DNA of 16,679 nt from Tangfeifania sp. (GTDB taxonomy: Bacteria > Bacteroidota > Bacteroidia > Bacteroidales > Prolixibacteraceae): positions 1-16,679 of the forward strand of contig JAGYMR010000038.1 in NCBI GenBank assembly GCA_018400515.1. Reading direction: 5' to 3'. The translations under genes and the position numbers were made by a program. Positions 16,130 through 16,679 of this stretch are shown here, one piece after another (positions within the stretch are counted from its first letter, which is position 1; each line of letters starts with the position of its first letter). Under the pieces are notes generated by a model. That model searched no databases, was not told the DNA's origin, and saw only the letters and a list, made by a program, of their open reading frames with translations.

Positions 16130-16679
16130 TCAGGCTACCTGTGAATTCAGGTACTCCACCAGTCCCTGAGGATCCGGGGAGTATATGTCGGCACCTATCT
16201 TGGCGCAAAAATCCTGATTAACAGGAGCTCCGCCCACAGCCACTTTTGTTTCCGGAATCGCCTCCTTGATAGCCTTGGTGATCTTTTCCATGTTCACCAT
16301 GGTGGTGGTCAGCAGGGCCGACAACCCTACAAATGCATTTTCGTTCTCTTTTACGGCATCGACAAATTGCTCTGCTTTTACATCGGTGCCCAGGTCAACA
16401 ACTTTCCACCCATTGCCTTCCACCATCATCGAAACAAGGTTTTTTCCGATGTCGTGCAAATCGCCCTCCACAGTGCCAACAATAAAGGTCCCCTTCTCCT
16501 TAATGTCCCCCGAAAGGAAGAAAGGCTTCAAGTGAACCATGGCCGTATTCATTGCTTTAGCCGACATCAGCACCTGGGGAACAAAAACCTTGTTCTCCCG
16601 GAATTTGATCCCCACTTTCTCCATCCCCACCATTAATCCTTCGGTCAGGATTTCCCGGGCGGATATCCCATCATCCAGC
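16130..16679 (-). CDS. Corrinoid protein of methyltransferase systems (MtaC/MtbC/MttC-like), 5' end outside the window
   Basis: The reading frame stays open to the right edge. The 16 codons before the ATG at 16633 continue the family sequence (ISAREILTEGL), so that ATG is internal and the gene is partial. About 183 residues are visible. The end of the helical cap domain includes VFVPQVLMSAKAMNTAM. The cobalamin-binding domain has Gly-Asp-Leu-His-Asp-Ile-Gly (His codon at 16454-16456, the lower cobalt ligand), GLSALLTTTM and VGGAPVN. Such proteins carry a methyl group on cobalt between a substrate-specific methyltransferase (MT1) and an acceptor methyltransferase (MT2). It is followed 311 bases later by the UroD-thioredoxin fusion, a candidate partner. 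The substrate-specific partner may lie beyond the right edge. Confidence 0.95.
   Translation of the reverse strand, partial: LDDGISAREILTEGLMVGMEKVGIKFRENKVFVPQVLMSAKAMNTAMVHLKPFFLSGDIKEKGTFIVGTVEGDLHDIGKNLVSMMVEGNGWKVVDLGTDVKAEQFVDAVKENENAFVGLSALLTTTMVNMEKITKAIKEAIPETKVAVGGAPVNQDFCAKIGADIYSPDPQGLVEYLNSQVA

Noticed and set aside
16130..16633. ATG at 16633 as the true start of the corrinoid protein
   Set aside because: The frame stays open to the window edge and the upstream codons continue the conserved helical cap sequence, so the gene is partial.

Overview
The window looks like a chromosomal segment from an anaerobic member of the Bacteroidota, close to Bacteroidales/Marinilabiliales in character. 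The reasons are a diheme cytochrome-b type succinate dehydrogenase/fumarate reductase in the order C-A-B, promoters of the Bacteroidota type (a TTTG element about 20 bases before TAnnTTTG, best seen at 12014-12045), weak Shine-Dalgarno sites in front of most genes, and a set of oxygen-sensitive sulfur and corrinoid proteins. No mobile element, CRISPR array or integrase was seen. The theme of the window is sulfur and one-carbon metabolism around homocysteine and methionine.

Left part (1-7639): a CAT-anticodon tRNA on the minus strand (probably tRNA-Ile2) is followed by a tight plus-strand operon at 572-6661. It holds a COG1900/DUF39 homocysteine biosynthesis protein, a NIL-domain 2[4Fe-4S] ferredoxin, a UPF0280/COG2122 protein and full-length cobalamin-dependent methionine synthase MetH. 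The first three are the proteins implicated in methanogens in making homocysteine from aspartate semialdehyde and sulfide. Here they sit directly upstream of the enzyme that methylates homocysteine, so the operon reads as an aspartate-semialdehyde-to-methionine route. A structured 150-base leader precedes it. A CPBP (CAAX-type) membrane protease follows with its own promoter.

Middle (7640-12265): a conserved-looking hypothetical protein and then sdhC-sdhA-sdhB, all on the minus strand, with a near-perfect Bacteroidota promoter in front of sdhC.

Right part (12266-16679, all minus strand): a CobW-like GTPase, a stand-alone homocysteine S-methyltransferase domain protein, a 539-residue protein that fuses a UroD/MtaA-type methyltransferase domain to two thioredoxin-fold domains, and the C-terminal part of a corrinoid protein that runs off the right edge. 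Hairpins with T-runs suggest the last two genes and the methyltransferase-CobW pair are three separate transcription units. Together these resemble a methionine synthase taken apart: a homocysteine domain, a corrinoid domain and a different methyltransferase in place of the folate domain. This module, with its unusual UroD-thioredoxin fusion, altered zinc motif and GTPase with an altered metal motif, is the best candidate for an undescribed system here. It may pass methyl groups between an unknown donor, a corrinoid and homocysteine. The substrate cannot be read from the sequence.
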